Positions 10,113-19,927 of a stretch of 64,000 bases of DNA are shown here, piece by piece. The translations under genes were made by a program, and so were the position numbers. Every line of letters starts with the position of its first letter. Within the stretch, counting starts at the first letter, position 1. Under the pieces are notes generated by a model. That model was not told the DNA's origin. It saw nothing but the letters and a program-made list of their open reading frames with translations, and searched no databases. Origin of the DNA: Rhodococcus jostii RHA1 (GTDB taxonomy: Bacteria; Actinomycetota; Actinomycetes; Mycobacteriales; Mycobacteriaceae); contig NC_008268.1 of the NCBI RefSeq assembly GCF_000014565.1, positions 1,129,001 through 1,193,000 of the forward strand, written 5' to 3'.

Positions 10113-10786
10113 GAACCGCTCCCCGGGACGAGCCCGTCATCGGGGCCGGGCACGACGGTCTCGACCTGCTCGGGCAACAGCGGGCGCACGGCGAACCGCC
10201 CGGCGACGGCGTCGGCTCCGAGCGCCTCGACCGCCCGGACGTCCGGGGCGGACCGCAGCGCGGTGAGGGCTTCGTGATCACCGCGGACGACGACACCGAT
10301 CACGCACGCGCAGTTCCGGGCCAGTACCGCCGACGACACCGCCGCGATCTGCGCCTGCCGCTCCGTTTCGCCCGTCATCGCCTGGGCGCGTCCGGCGGCC
10401 AGGACACTCGCCCGTGCGAGGGCCGCATCGCCTGCCGCGACGGACACGGGAACGAGGGGTGTCTGCACCCGGTCCAGGGGCACGCGGAAGAGCACCTGCG
10501 ACACGCGGGTGCCGGACGCAACGTCCCCGACGACGTGCGTCGTCACCGGACGCGTGAACGACACCAGCGCCCAGCGCTCTCGGCGCCCGTCCGCCGCGTC
10601 GAGCGATCGGTCCGCCCGGGCCAGGTAGTCGGCCACCACTTCCCCGTTGTCCGGGCCCAGGCTGTCCGTCGACACGGGTGCGCGCCGGACGGGATGCAGT
10701 GCTCCGAGCACGACCGTCACCGCGATCAGGACGACGGCGGTGAGCGCTGCCGGCACCGCCGGACCGCTCGGGTGCGGGACCCTCAC
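10109..10786 (-). CDS. Membrane-anchored protein of unknown function
   Basis: This is a 225-residue protein with one N-terminal hydrophobic anchor (residues about 11-30, AALTAVVLIAVTVVLGAL). The rest is predicted to be outside the membrane and rich in Ala, Val and Arg. I see no catalytic motif. A CAC triplet with two nearby cysteines (ARNCACVIGVVV) is the only notable feature. It sits one base after the pseudouridine synthase stop and overlaps the rarD start by four bases. It therefore belongs to the lspA-rluD-unknown-rarD operon. The function is unknown; the coupling to RarD suggests a role at the same membrane, but this is only inference. Confidence 0.75.
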   Translation of the reverse strand: MRVPHPSGPAVPAALTAVVLIAVTVVLGALHPVRRAPVSTDSLGPDNGEVVADYLARADRSLDAADGRRERWALVSFTRPVTTHVVGDVASGTRVSQVLFRVPLDRVQTPLVPVSVAAGDAALARASVLAAGRAQAMTGETERQAQIAAVSSAVLARNCACVIGVVVRGDHEALTALRSAPDVRAVEALGADAVAGRFAVRPLLPEQVETVVPGPDDGLVPGSGS

Positions 10787-10787
10787 C

Positions 10788-11714
10788 TCAGCTCGCCCGC
10801 AGAACCCCGAGAGCGTCCTCGAGATCCTTCGGGTACTTGGACGTGATCTCGACCCACCGCCCGTCCGCGGGATGCGCGAACCCGAGCGACCGGGCGTGCA
10901 GCCACTGCCGCTCCAGCCCGAGACGTTCCGCCAGCCGCGGATCGGCCCCGTACGTGAGGTCGCCGCAGCACGGGTGCCGCAGTGCGGCGAAGTGGACGCG
11001 GATCTGATGGGTCCGGCCCGTTTCGAGGTGGATGTCCAGCAGGCTCGCCGCCTGGAACGCCTCGACCGTGTCGTAGTGCGTGATGCTGGGCTTGCCGTCC
11101 GCGGTGACGGCGAACTTCCAGTCGTTGCTGCGGTGCCTGCCGATCGGCGCGTCGATGGTTCCGCTGCTCGGATCCGGGTGCCCCTGCACCAGCGCGTGGT
11201 ATCGCTTGTCGATGGTCCGCTGCTTGAATGCGCGCTTGAGGAGTGTGTAGGCGCGTTCCGACGTGGCCACCACCATCACTCCGGACGTGCCGACGTCCAG
11301 CCGGTGCACGATGCCCTGGCGCTCGTGCGCACCCGACGTCGAGATCCGGAAGCCTGCGGCGGCGAGACCGCCGATCACCGTCGGACCGGTCCAGCCCACG
11401 CTGGCGTGGGCGGCGACACCGACCGGTTTGTCGACGGCGACCACGTCGTCGTCGGCGTACAGGATTTCCATGCCCTCGACGGGCTCCGCCTCGATGGTCA
11501 GCGGACGCGGCGGTTCGGGCAGTTCCACCTCGAGCCAGGCGCCTGCGGACAGGCGATCGGACTTGCCGACGGGTGCGCCGTCGACGAGCACCGAACCTTC
11601 CTCGGTGAGCTGAGCCACCGCGGTGCGCGACAGACCGAGCAGTCGAGCGAGTCCGGCGTCGACCCTCATCGCTTCGAGCCCGTCCGGGACCGGCATCGAC
11701 CGTGTTTCCCTCAC
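10788..11714 (-). CDS. RluD/RluA-family RNA pseudouridine synthase
   Basis: The product has 308 residues. An N-terminal S4 RNA-binding domain (about 16-75) is followed by the pseudouridine synthase domain. The catalytic aspartate is in [17 protein letters not shown] (about residue 140), and [21 protein letters not shown] is the family's second core motif. It should isomerise uridines in 23S rRNA; the exact site cannot be read from sequence. The GTG at 11714 overlaps the lspA stop (GTGA), as in the lspA-Rv1540 pair of M. tuberculosis. An ATG at 11696 is an alternative start. It is co-transcribed with lspA. Confidence 0.92.
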   Translation of the reverse strand: MRETRSMPVPDGLEAMRVDAGLARLLGLSRTAVAQLTEEGSVLVDGAPVGKSDRLSAGAWLEVELPEPPRPLTIEAEPVEGMEILYADDDVVAVDKPVGVAAHASVGWTGPTVIGGLAAAGFRISTSGAHERQGIVHRLDVGTSGVMVVATSERAYTLLKRAFKQRTIDKRYHALVQGHPDPSSGTIDAPIGRHRSNDWKFAVTADGKPSITHYDTVEAFQAASLLDIHLETGRTHQIRVHFAALRHPCCGDLTYGADPRLAERLGLERQWLHARSLGFAHPADGRWVEITSKYPKDLEDALGVLRAS

Positions 11715-12292
11715 TTCTCTACCCCCTTACGTGTTCCGTCCGGTTCCAGCCCGATCAGGGTGAGCACCACGAGCAGGATCGCACCGCACACGATGCCGGA
11801 ATCCGCCACGTTGAACACCGGCCACCAGCCGACGGACACGAAATCGACGACGTGACCCTGCATCACTCCCGGTGCCCGGAAGAACCGGTCGACGAGGTTG
11901 CCGAGGGCGCCGCCGAGTACCAGCCCCAGACCGAGCGCCCACCACGGCGACCGCAGCGTGCGGCCGATGCGGACGACGCCGATCACCACACCCACGGCGA
12001 CGAGCGTGAGCAGCCACGTCATGCCGGTGGCCATGGAGAACGCCGCGCCCGGGTTGCGCACGAGCCGCAGCGAGACGATGTCCCCGATCAACCAGACCGG
12101 CCGGCCGGGCTCGATGTTCGCGACGGCGAGGATCTTCGTCAGCAGGTCCGTGGCCAGGACGACACCTGCGATCACGAACAGCAGCAGCCTGCGCTGATGC
12201 GTCACCGGCTGCGGCGGTGCGCTGCCGGACGGGTCATCGTCGTTTCGGTCTTCGGCGTCGGTCTCGTTCTCTGCCGTGGGGTCTTGACTCAC
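11711..12292 (-). CDS. lspA: Lipoprotein signal peptidase (signal peptidase II)
   Basis: LspA is an aspartyl protease in the membrane that removes signal peptides from prolipoproteins after lipidation. The two catalytic aspartates lie in the conserved blocks GNLVDRFF and FNVADS, and NPGAAFSMA is also family-typical. Four transmembrane segments are visible. I chose GTG 12292, which gives 193 residues with an acidic cytoplasmic extension of about 35 residues, as in other mycolata. Codons further upstream give only an arginine-rich stretch. It is the first gene of the lspA-rluD-unknown-rarD operon and is divergent from two lipoprotein genes that are its likely substrates. Confidence 0.94.
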   Translation of the reverse strand: MSQDPTAENETDAEDRNDDDPSGSAPPQPVTHQRRLLLFVIAGVVLATDLLTKILAVANIEPGRPVWLIGDIVSLRLVRNPGAAFSMATGMTWLLTLVAVGVVIGVVRIGRTLRSPWWALGLGLVLGGALGNLVDRFFRAPGVMQGHVVDFVSVGWWPVFNVADSGIVCGAILLVVLTLIGLEPDGTRKGVEK

Positions 12293-12358
12293 CCGTTCAT
12301 CATCCACTACGGAGGCAAGCCTCCGTTCACGCGCTCCCGCGCGCACTAACCTGGGGGC

Positions 12359-13312
12359 GTGCCACTGTTCTCGAACGCTCTGCGACCCGGATTCTGCCTA
12401 CTCGCCGCAACCCTCTCCCTGGTCGCGCTGACCGCCGGGTGCGGAGGTGACGGCGACTCCTCGGAGTCGAGCCCCGCAGGGTCCACGTCCACTCCCGCCG
12501 AAGTGACCGTCCCGATCTCCGCGACCACCGTCGAACTGATCCAGCCCGGCGAGGAGCCGCGCGAGGTGATCCAGCGCAGACCGCCGGTGGGGGTCACACA
12601 GCAGGTGCAGTTGATCACCGACGCGCAGGTGTTCCAGCAGATCGACGACCAGCCCGCCCAGGACTTCTCCTCACCCGAGATCACACTCCCCCTCACCGCC
12701 GCCGTCGGGCAGTCCACCGACGACACGGACGGCGGCACCACCGTCGACCTCAGGCTCGGTGACGTCACCAGCCCCGACGACCGGCTCGGCAGCGCGCTCG
12801 AGGCCAGTGCCGGTTCGGGCGCCGGGTTCACCGTCGACCCCACCGGTGCGATCACCGCACTGCGACTGCGTCCGGACGCCGAAGCCCAGGACATCGCCCG
12901 CTCCGCGATAGAGCAGGCCTTCTACCAGGCCGTGTACCGCACGGTCCCGTTTCCGGCGGAGCCCGTCGGGGTGGGCGCCCAGTGGACGATCCGCCAGCAG
13001 GTGATGAGCGGCATCGCCCTCGACCAGACCACGGTGGCCACCCTGACCGCCCGGGACGGCAACCGCCTCACCGTCGACTACACGATCGACCAGAAGCCGA
13101 AGTCACCCGTCTGGGAGCTGCCCGGGGAGGCGGGCACGCTGAACGTCGACCAGTACGTGATGCAGGGCTCGGGCACCATGACCGTCGACCTCGGCCTGCC
13201 GCTGCCCGTCACCGGGACGGTGACCGTGGGCGGTGACCAGGAGTACAGCGACCCCGACGGCTCCACCCGCCTGCACCAGACCACGTCGAACTCGGTCCGG
13301 TGGGGTTCCTGA
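12359..13312 (+). CDS. Lipoprotein of unknown function
   Basis: The 317-residue protein has an N-terminal signal and a clear lipobox, LTAGC, with the lipidated cysteine near residue 28, then a low-complexity Gly/Ser/Thr linker. The mature part is soluble and beta-rich, with repeated short strands such as [16 protein letters not shown] near the end. I recognise no enzyme motif. It is divergent from lspA across a 66-bp gap and its stop overlaps the start of the next lipoprotein gene by one base (TGATG), so the two are coupled. It should be anchored on the outer face of the plasma membrane. Confidence 0.8.
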   Translation: MPLFSNALRPGFCLLAATLSLVALTAGCGGDGDSSESSPAGSTSTPAEVTVPISATTVELIQPGEEPREVIQRRPPVGVTQQVQLITDAQVFQQIDDQPAQDFSSPEITLPLTAAVGQSTDDTDGGTTVDLRLGDVTSPDDRLGSALEASAGSGAGFTVDPTGAITALRLRPDAEAQDIARSAIEQAFYQAVYRTVPFPAEPVGVGAQWTIRQQVMSGIALDQTTVATLTARDGNRLTVDYTIDQKPKSPVWELPGEAGTLNVDQYVMQGSGTMTVDLGLPLPVTGTVTVGGDQEYSDPDGSTRLHQTTSNSVRWGS

Positions 13313-14064
13313 TGCGCCGCGGAACCGTTGCCGCATCCTGTTCCCTGTTCGCGGTGCTCGCGCTGTCGGCGTGCTCGTCGAACGCGTCCGGCGACGCCGG
13401 TGCCGGCGCCTCACTCGCGCCGCTCGGACCGGTAGTGACCGCAGCGCCGGACGCGGCGGGCGCACCGTTCCCCGATCGGGCCGCGCTGAAGGCGGCCCTC
13501 CTCGACGCCGGGGACCTTCCCGTCGGCTTCACCCCGGTGCCCGATCCCGAGGAGGATCTGGGGCTGCCTCCGGCGTCGGAGTCGGCGGACTCCGACAAGT
13601 CGAGCACGAATCCGGCGGAATGCGGCGCCGTGCTGTCGCCCGTCGCGGATCAGCGTGCGGGCGCGGTGGCGGCGGCGTCCGGCTGGTTCACCGGCCCCGG
13701 CTTCGCGACCATCGACCAGGACGCGGCCAGTTACGGTACCGGCGCCGACGCCTCCGCGGCGTTCTCGGCGGTGCAGGACCGGCTGGCGGGATGCACCGAG
13801 TACACCGGCACGGACGCCGACGGCGTGCAGGTGCAGTACCGGGTCGGCGGCCGCGAGCAGCAGCCCGCGGGCGACGCATCGGTGGCGTTCCGGCTCGTCA
13901 CCACCAGCGAGGGCGTCAGTCTGGTCTCGGATGTGGTGGTGGTCGTCGTCGGGAGCACCGTCACGCAGCTGGTCGCGACGGGCCAGGACCCGATCGACGC
14001 CGGCGTCTTCGGCGACCTGACGAGCACCGCCGTCGCGAAGCTCGCACCCGCACCCGCCGGCTGA
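13312..14064 (+). CDS. Lipoprotein, possibly with a PknH-like sensor fold
   Basis: The product has 250 residues. The lipobox LSACS lies near residue 21, followed by a Ser/Gly/Ala-rich linker. The mature domain contains two spaced cysteines (ECGAVLS and GCTEYT) that could form a disulfide, and its alternating pattern recalls the extracellular sensor domain shared by PknH and several mycobacterial lipoproteins. That assignment is tentative. The start is ATG 13312, preceded by GGTGGGG and overlapping the upstream stop. An in-frame GTG at 13300 would add four residues. A strong hairpin at 14081-14118 ends the transcript. Confidence 0.78.
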   Translation: MRRGTVAASCSLFAVLALSACSSNASGDAGAGASLAPLGPVVTAAPDAAGAPFPDRAALKAALLDAGDLPVGFTPVPDPEEDLGLPPASESADSDKSSTNPAECGAVLSPVADQRAGAVAAASGWFTGPGFATIDQDAASYGTGADASAAFSAVQDRLAGCTEYTGTDADGVQVQYRVGGREQQPAGDASVAFRLVTTSEGVSLVSDVVVVVVGSTVTQLVATGQDPIDAGVFGDLTSTAVAKLAPAPAG

Positions 14065-14080
14065 GACCAGGCCACGAACG

Positions 14081-14118
14081 ACCGATGCCGGTGTCCCCGA
14101 GGGGACACCGGCATCGGT
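14081..14118. terminator. Perfect 18-bp hairpin between convergent lipoprotein genes
   Basis: ACCGATGCCGGTGTCCCC is followed by GA and then its exact reverse complement, so the stem is 18 bp with no mismatch. It lies 17 bp after the plus-strand lipoprotein stop and about 45 bp from the stop of the convergent minus-strand gene. No T-run follows on either side, which is common in high-GC actinobacteria. It probably terminates both transcripts. Confidence 0.75.
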
Positions 14119-14163
14119 GCCAGAACGCGGCGATCCGTCAGGACCGCGCGGTTCGGCCTGAAA

Positions 14164-14664
14164 TCAGGCAGGGCATGCAGGCGAGGTCAGCTGCGCGAGC
14201 GACACGATCTGGCATGCGGTGATCTTCGACAGCTTCCACGTTCCGTTCTCGCCGGGAACGAAGATGGCCGGAACGCCACCCTGCTGGACCTGGCCGTTGA
14301 CGGTCAGCTGCAGCTGGCCGCTGGCGGTGCCGTCGCCGTTGTCGATGACCGGGTCGAGAACGGTGACCTCGGCGTTGTTCGCCTTGGCTGCGGCAGCGAC
14401 CTGGTTGATGAGCTCCGGATCCTGCTCCGAGCCCTCGACCATCGCGGACTTGACCTCGAGCGGCGTGGCCGGATCGAGGCCCTGCACCAGAAGCGCGTTG
14501 AGATCGGCCGCGGTGGGCACCTCGATGGCTTCCGAGGTCTCGGCAGCTGCGGAAGTCGTCGTCGTGGTCTTGGTCGCCGTGTCGCTCTCGTCGGAGCCAC
14601 ACGCGGACATCGTGAGGGCTGCGGCGATTGCTACTCCGGCAACCGTGATCTTACGAAGCTTCAA
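14164..14664 (-). CDS. Lipoprotein with MTB12/CFP-2-like domain
   Basis: The 166-residue secreted protein has the lipobox MSAC near residue 21, a Thr/Ser/Ala-rich linker, and then a compact domain. In that domain PTAADLNALLVQGLDP and VEGSEQDPE resemble the low-molecular-weight antigen MTB12 (Rv2376c) family. The start is decided by the ribosome binding site: AGAGG lies 8 nt before a TTG at 14664, whose product LKLRKITV is a normal lipoprotein signal start. The only longer reading also begins at TTG, at 14742, and would give an implausible charged leader. A TTACCC/GGGTAA inverted repeat at 14735-14748 may be regulatory. The biological role is unknown. Confidence 0.78.
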   Translation of the reverse strand: MKLRKITVAGVAIAAALTMSACGSDESDTATKTTTTTSAAAETSEAIEVPTAADLNALLVQGLDPATPLEVKSAMVEGSEQDPELINQVAAAAKANNAEVTVLDPVIDNGDGTASGQLQLTVNGQVQQGGVPAIFVPGENGTWKLSKITACQIVSLAQLTSPACPA

Positions 14665-14816
14665 CTCAATAACCTCTTCATTCTCGGTGTTCGTTCTCGG
14701 ACGATCTGAGCATCTATCGCTACCCGGGCCAACATTACCCAAGGGTAAGCATCAGCGCCCGAGGCTACCTTCTCGTGGAGCCGGTCTCCACTCCTTCGTC
14801 CGGGCGGTGGGTCCGG

Positions 14817-16166
14817 TCACTCGAGCGAGCCTTCCACATCGGCCCGTTCGAGTTGCGCGTCGTCCACCTTGAAGGTCCGCGCCTTCCCCGGACCCGTTGT
14901 GCGCGTTTCGAATCGGACTGTCACGACACCGTGGCCCGCCCCCTGCACCCAGCCGTGACCGAAGTCCGGGTGCGTCACGTCGAGACCGGGATGCCACCGG
15001 GTGTCGATCGCCCGGGCGGGTGCCGGAACGGGCGCGGAGAGGCCGTCGTCGGCGCCCGCCACCGTGATCTTCGACTCCTGATAACCCGGGACGTCCAGGT
15101 CCAGTTCGGGGAACAGCGAGCCCTGGCGGACCGTCGACAGTCCGGCGAATCCCACCCCGACCAGACGCACCGGCCCGAGTTCCAGCGGATCGATCACCTG
15201 GCGCTGCGCCGCCGCGACGAGGATCTGACGGTCGAGGGTCGCGTAGGGCAGCGTCACCGAGCGCGTCACGACGCTCATGTCCGCCTTCTTCAGCTTCAGC
15301 ACCACCGTCCGCGCCGCCCGGCCGTCCTTCTGCAGACGCACGAACGCGGACGCCGCGCTCGACTCGACGGCACCGCGCAACTCCGCCATCGTGACGATGT
15401 CGGTGGCGAAAGTCGTCTCCGCACTGACCTGTTTGGACTCGGCGCGTTCGGCGACCGGCCGATTGTCGATGCCCTGCGCCAACCGGTGCAGGCCCGGTCC
15501 GACCGTGGTGCCCAGAATGGACGCCACCTCCGATTCCGGGGTCCGCGCGAAACCGCCGATGGTCTCGATGCCGAGCCGCTTCAGCTTCTCCTCCGCGACT
15601 GGGCCGATGCCCCACAGCTTCCGCACCGGAAGCTCGTCCAGCACCGCATGCTGCTCGTCCGGCGGAATCACCGTGATCCCGTTGGGTTTGGCCAGACCGG
15701 ACGCGATCTTGGCCACCTGCTTGCCCGACCCGGCACCGATGGACGCGACCAGTCCCGTCTCCTCGAGCACCAACGCGCGCAGTCCCTCGCAATAGCGTTG
15801 CACCGTGCCCGCATCCGCCCCGGCCAGCTCGATGGGTTCGCCGAACGCCTCGTCCATCGACAGTTGCTCGAGCACCGGCATCGGGCCGCGGAGCGCGTCG
15901 AACACGGACTTGCTCAACATGCCGTAGAGGCGACCCCGCGGCGGCAGCACCACCGCACCGGGACCCACCAGCCTGCGGGCCTGATGCATCGGCATGGCTG
16001 AACGCGCGCCGAACACCCGCGCCTCGTAGCTGGCGCCGGCGACGACGCCGCGCCCGCCGAGCCCACCGACGAGAACCGGGCGGCCGCGGAGCGTCGGCCG
16101 GGTGAGCTGCTCGACCGACGCGAAGAACGCGTCCATGTCGAGGTGCAGCACCCACCGACGACTCAC
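14817..16166 (-). CDS. dinB: DNA polymerase IV (Y family) with extra C-terminal domain
   Basis: This is a translesion polymerase of about 449 residues. The catalytic acidic residues are present: [11 protein letters not shown] (residues 10-20) and SMDEAF with D105/E106. [12 protein letters not shown] is the nucleotide-contacting fingers motif. A beta-clamp-binding-like peptide QGSLF is in the linker after the little finger. The last 65 residues or so (about 383-449) form an added module, [21 protein letters not shown] and beyond, discussed under findings. The GTG at 16166 gives the normal N-terminus, and a longer reading would overlap ileS. Gene order ileS-dinB matches Rv1536-Rv1537. I see no LexA box in the 31-bp gap upstream. 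Confidence 0.93.
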   Translation of the reverse strand: MSRRWVLHLDMDAFFASVEQLTRPTLRGRPVLVGGLGGRGVVAGASYEARVFGARSAMPMHQARRLVGPGAVVLPPRGRLYGMLSKSVFDALRGPMPVLEQLSMDEAFGEPIELAGADAGTVQRYCEGLRALVLEETGLVASIGAGSGKQVAKIASGLAKPNGITVIPPDEQHAVLDELPVRKLWGIGPVAEEKLKRLGIETIGGFARTPESEVASILGTTVGPGLHRLAQGIDNRPVAERAESKQVSAETTFATDIVTMAELRGAVESSAASAFVRLQKDGRAARTVVLKLKKADMSVVTRSVTLPYATLDRQILVAAAQRQVIDPLELGPVRLVGVGFAGLSTVRQGSLFPELDLDVPGYQESKITVAGADDGLSAPVPAPARAIDTRWHPGLDVTHPDFGHGWVQGAGHGVVTVRFETRTTGPGKARTFKVDDAQLERADVEGSLE

Positions 16167-16197
16167 CTGGTGCAAAATACCCGCCCGGTACGACAGG

Positions 16198-19100
16198 TCA
16201 CGCCTTCGCGATCGCCGCCCGCACACCCTCACCGAGCTCGACGGCGTCGCCCGGCGCCTCGGCCAGTTCCAGTTCGACGGCGAGGATCTCGCCCGCGATC
16301 AGCTTGCGGTGCGCGAGCGCCCAGTCCCGCCGCTCTTCGGGCACGTCGAGGACGACGGTGATCCGATCGGACACCTCGAGCCCGGCGGCGCGCCGCGCGT
16401 CCTGCAACTCGCGGATCCGGTCCTTCGCCCAGCCCTCGGCTTCCAGTTCCTCGGTGACCGCCGAGTCCAGGACGACCAGACCGGCCCCGTCGGGCAGGGC
16501 TGCCGTCGACTCCGGTTCGGCGGCCACGAGCCGCTGCGTGTACTCCTCCGGCAGCAACTCGATCCCCGCCGCGACGACGACGCCGTCCGAATTCTCCGAC
16601 CAGTCACCGGCCTTCACGGCCTTGATGACGGTCTGCACGTCCTTGCCGAGGCGCGGTCCCGCGGCGCGCGCGTTGACGACGAGCTCGAACCGGCCGTGCA
16701 CGTCCACGTCGGTGGTGAGGTCGACCTTCTTGACGTTGACCTCGTCGGCGATGAGACCCAGGTACGGGCGCAGGCGCTCCGCGTCGTCGGACGCGACCGT
16801 CACCTCGGGCAGCGGCAGCCGCACCCGGAGGTTCTGTGCCTTGCGCAGGCCCAGCACCGTCGAGCACACCGACCGCACCTCGTCCATCGCCGACACCAAC
16901 TCCGGATCCGCCGGCAGCTGACCCGCGGTGCTTCCGGGTCGCTCCGCAGGCTCCGCTCCTGCCGGCCAGTCCGCGAGGTGCACGGACCGTCCGCCGGTCA
17001 GTCCCCGCCAGATGACCTCGCTGATCAGGGGCAGCAACGGAGCGGCGAGCCGGGTGACCACCTCGAGCACCGTGTGGAGGGTGTCGACGGCGTCCTTGTC
17101 CTCGTCCCAGAAACGCGAACGCGACCGCCGCACATACCAGTTCGTCAGCGCGTCACAGAACGTGCGCAGTTCGTCGCACGCCCCGGCGATGTCGTTCGTC
17201 TCGAGCGCGCCGGTGATGGCGTCCCGGGTTCCGGCCAGCTTCGCGAGGATGTACCGGTCCAGGACGTTCGTCGAATCCGTGCGCCACTTACCGGAGGTCG
17301 GCGCGTACAGCTGCAGGAAGCTCCACGCGTTCCACAGCGGCAGCAGCGCCTGCCGGACACCCTCGCGGATGCCCTGTTCGGTGACGACGAGGTTTCCGCC
17401 GCGCAGGATCGGCGAGGACATGAGGAACCAGCGCATGGCGTCCGAGCCGTCCCGCTCGAATACCTCCTTCACGTCCGGGTAGTTGCCCTTGGACTTGCTC
17501 ATCTTCAGTCCGTCTTCACCCAGGACGATGCCGTGAGCCGCAACGGTCTTGAAGGCGGGACGATCGAACAGCGCCGTCGCCAGCACGTGCAGCGTGTAGA
17601 ACCAGCCGCGGGTCTGCCCGTTGTACTCGACGATGAAATCGCCAGGGAAGTGGCCGTCGAACCATTCACGGTTCTCGAACGGGTAGTGCACCTGCGCGTA
17701 CGGCATCGACCCGGACTCGAACCAGCAGTCGAGGACCTCGGGCACACGCCGCATCATCGACTTCCCGGTCGGGTCGTCCGGGTTCGGGCGCACCAGGTCG
17801 TCGATCATCGGCCGGTGCAGATCCGTCGGCCGCACCCCGAAGTCGTGCTCGAGTTCGTCGAGCGAGCCGTACACGTCCGTGCGCGGGTACGCCGGATCGT
17901 CGGACACCCACACCGGAATCGGGCTGCCCCAGTACCGGTTGCGGCTGATGTTCCAGTCGCGGGCACCCTCGAGCCACTTGCCGAACTGTCCGTCGCGGAT
18001 GTGTTCGGGCACCCACGTGATGTCCTGGTTCAGCTCGACCATGCGGTCGCGGAACTTGGTGACCGCGACGAACCACGACGGGACCGCCATGTAGATCAGC
18101 GGCTGCCCGCTGCGCCAGCTGTGCGGGTACGAGTGCTCGATCGTCTCGTGCCGCAGCAACTTTCCAGCAGCCTTGAGGTCCTTGATGATCACCGGGTTCG
18201 CGTCGAACACCTGGAGACCCTCGTACGGCGGCACCATCGCCGTGAACTTGCCGCCCGGATCGAGCGGCTGCACGATCTCGATCCCGTTCGCCGTGCAGTA
18301 CTCCATGTCCTCTTCACCGAAAGCCGGTGCGAGGTGGACGATTCCGGTACCGGACTCGGTGGTGACGTAGTCGGCGGAGATGACGCGGTGCGCGTTCTCG
18401 TGACCGACGAAGAAGTCGAACGGCGGGTCGTAGCGGAGCCCGACGAGGTCCGCACCCTTGTGCTCGGACAGCACCTCGGGCGCCTCGCCGAGTTCGCGGG
18501 CATAGTGCCCCAGCCGATCCTTGGCGAGCACGTAGCGTTTGCCGTCGGCGCCCGTCACCTGGACGTAGTCGATGTCCGGGTGCACTGCGACCGCGAGGTT
18601 GGACGGCAGCGTCCACGGCGTGGTGGTCCAGATGATCGCGTTGGCGCCGTCGAGCGGGCCCTCGCCGTGCAGCGGCATGTCGACCGTGACGGCGGGGTCC
18701 TGGCGCATCTTGTACGCGTCGTCGAGCCGGGTCTCCTGGTTCGACAGCGGCGTCTGCTCGTACCAGCTGTACGGCAGCACACGGAAACCCTGGTAGATCA
18801 GGCCCTTGTCGAACAGTTCCTTGAACGCCCACATGACCGACTCCATGAAGTCGAGGTCCAGGGTCTTGTAGTCGTTGTCGAAGTCGACCCACCGCGCCTG
18901 ACGGGTGACGTAGTCGCGCCACTCGTCCGTGTAGCGCAGCACGGAAGACTTGCAGTACTCGTTGAACTTCTCGAGACCCATGACGTCGATCTCGGACTTG
19001 TCCTTGATGCCGAGCTGCTTCTCCGCCTCGAGTTCGGCGGGCAGTCCGTGGCAGTCCCAGCCGAATCGGCGCTCGACCTTGTTGCCGCGCATGGTCTGGA

Positions 19101-19365
19101 ACCGCGGGATCAGATCTTTGACGTACCCCGTCAGGAGGTGGCCGTAGTGCGGGAGACCGTTCGCGAACGGCGGACCGTCGTAGAACACGAATTCGGGGGC
19201 GTCGTCACGCTGGGCGACCGACGCCCGGAAGGTGTCGTCCTCGTCCCAGCCGGCCAGCACACGCTGCTCGATCTGAGGGAACCGGACACCCGCATCCTGC
19301 GAGACGCCGTAGTCGACCTTGGGGTAGGACTCGTTGCTGCTGGTCACGTTGCTGGTGTCGGTCAC
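16198..19365 (-). CDS. ileS: Isoleucyl-tRNA synthetase, long eukaryote-like type
   Basis: IleS charges tRNA-Ile in the cytoplasm. The 1055-residue protein has the class I signatures HYGH (residues 73-76) and KMSKS (about 621-625), with an editing (CP1) domain between and a long anticodon-binding C-terminus. The length and the [13 protein letters not shown] / [11 protein letters not shown] context mark the eukaryote-like clade. That clade is found in mycobacteria and is associated there with low mupirocin sensitivity. The start is GTG 19365, with GAGGAG about 6 nt upstream. Expression is most likely controlled by the T-box leader at 19366-19600, which can mask this ribosome binding site. Confidence 0.96.
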   Translation of the reverse strand: MTDTSNVTSSNESYPKVDYGVSQDAGVRFPQIEQRVLAGWDEDDTFRASVAQRDDAPEFVFYDGPPFANGLPHYGHLLTGYVKDLIPRFQTMRGNKVERRFGWDCHGLPAELEAEKQLGIKDKSEIDVMGLEKFNEYCKSSVLRYTDEWRDYVTRQARWVDFDNDYKTLDLDFMESVMWAFKELFDKGLIYQGFRVLPYSWYEQTPLSNQETRLDDAYKMRQDPAVTVDMPLHGEGPLDGANAIIWTTTPWTLPSNLAVAVHPDIDYVQVTGADGKRYVLAKDRLGHYARELGEAPEVLSEHKGADLVGLRYDPPFDFFVGHENAHRVISADYVTTESGTGIVHLAPAFGEEDMEYCTANGIEIVQPLDPGGKFTAMVPPYEGLQVFDANPVIIKDLKAAGKLLRHETIEHSYPHSWRSGQPLIYMAVPSWFVAVTKFRDRMVELNQDITWVPEHIRDGQFGKWLEGARDWNISRNRYWGSPIPVWVSDDPAYPRTDVYGSLDELEHDFGVRPTDLHRPMIDDLVRPNPDDPTGKSMMRRVPEVLDCWFESGSMPYAQVHYPFENREWFDGHFPGDFIVEYNGQTRGWFYTLHVLATALFDRPAFKTVAAHGIVLGEDGLKMSKSKGNYPDVKEVFERDGSDAMRWFLMSSPILRGGNLVVTEQGIREGVRQALLPLWNAWSFLQLYAPTSGKWRTDSTNVLDRYILAKLAGTRDAITGALETNDIAGACDELRTFCDALTNWYVRRSRSRFWDEDKDAVDTLHTVLEVVTRLAAPLLPLISEVIWRGLTGGRSVHLADWPAGAEPAERPGSTAGQLPADPELVSAMDEVRSVCSTVLGLRKAQNLRVRLPLPEVTVASDDAERLRPYLGLIADEVNVKKVDLTTDVDVHGRFELVVNARAAGPRLGKDVQTVIKAVKAGDWSENSDGVVVAAGIELLPEEYTQRLVAAEPESTAALPDGAGLVVLDSAVTEELEAEGWAKDRIRELQDARRAAGLEVSDRITVVLDVPEERRDWALAHRKLIAGEILAVELELAEAPGDAVELGEGVRAAIAKA

Positions 19366-19600
19366 CGCGATCTCCTCGTGCCTGACGTACTCGGCACGGG
19401 GACGACGGAGACGCCTCCTGCGTCACCACCGCGGTACCACCCCGCTTGCACCCCGGAGGGCGCCTCTCGGTGCCGGGCTGTGACGGGCCCACCCGTTCGG
19501 TTCTACTGAGCCGGCGTGCCGGCCGTTCTTCCGAAGGCTCCCCGGTGATGGCCGGATCGTCGCCCCGTAACTCGATTACTGAATTGTTCGCTGAATGCAG
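19366..19600 (-). promoter_or_regulatory. T-box riboswitch leader of ileS (tRNA-Ile sensing)
   Basis: Read on the minus strand, the leader contains the hallmark T-box GGGGTGGTACCGCGG at 19443-19429. Its UGG pairs with the CCA end of uncharged tRNA. A short Stem I hairpin, GGCC-ATC-ACCGG ... CGG-AAGAA-CGGCC, is at about 19552-19522, with the isoleucine specifier ATC at 19549-19547. This is the compact Stem I known from actinobacterial ileS leaders. Between the T-box and the start codon there is no terminator with a U-run, but there is an AGGAG-containing hairpin and the ribosome binding site. Control is therefore probably translational: uncharged tRNA-Ile stabilises the antisequestrator and frees the site. 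Confidence 0.9.
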
Positions 19601-19626
19601 TCTAGCCGCCACCGGGATACGGCAGC

Positions 19627-19878
19627 TCAGTCGCCCTCGTCGGATCCGGGCGTCGTGTCCGCGTCCCGTGCGGGACCGCGGTCAGCGCGAACACCGCTCG
19701 CGGGTTGCCCCGGAACGGCCGCCGCCTTCTTGCCTGCGAGGGCGCTGACGAGCAGCAGGACCGCTCCGGCGACGCATACCACGATGCATCCCCAGGCCCA
19801 CACGACCGAACCGGTCATGAGAGCCACCACCAGGAGAGCGAACCCCACCGCTGCAAGAGCGAGTGTCACGACCAGCAC
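19627..19878 (-). CDS. Small two-TM membrane protein upstream of ileS
   Basis: The 83-residue protein has two hydrophobic segments (about 1-22 and 26-48) and then a hydrophilic tail rich in Ala, Asp and Gly. It begins at GTG 19878 with AGAGG 7 nt upstream. I recognise no family. It lies between wag31 and ileS, exactly where the window passes from gene order like Rv1536-Rv1559 to order like Rv2145c and beyond. It may be a division-region membrane protein, but nothing in the sequence proves this. Its coding region ends shortly before the ileS leader, so it could share the wag31 transcript. Confidence 0.65.
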   Translation of the reverse strand: MLVVTLALAAVGFALLVVALMTGSVVWAWGCIVVCVAGAVLLLVSALAGKKAAAVPGQPASGVRADRGPARDADTTPGSDEGD

Positions 19879-19927
19879 GGCTCAACCTCTATCCGGGCCG
19901 CTGGCTGGGCAACTACCGCGCGCTCAG

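Noticed and set aside
16167..16197. Search for a LexA box in front of dinB
   Set aside because: The 31-bp gap to ileS contains no TCGAAC-N4-GTTCGA-like sequence; dinB is probably read with ileS.
16102..19509. Long open frame on the plus strand, antisense to ileS
   Set aside because: Another GC shadow. It also runs across the ileS T-box leader and shows no recognisable protein family.
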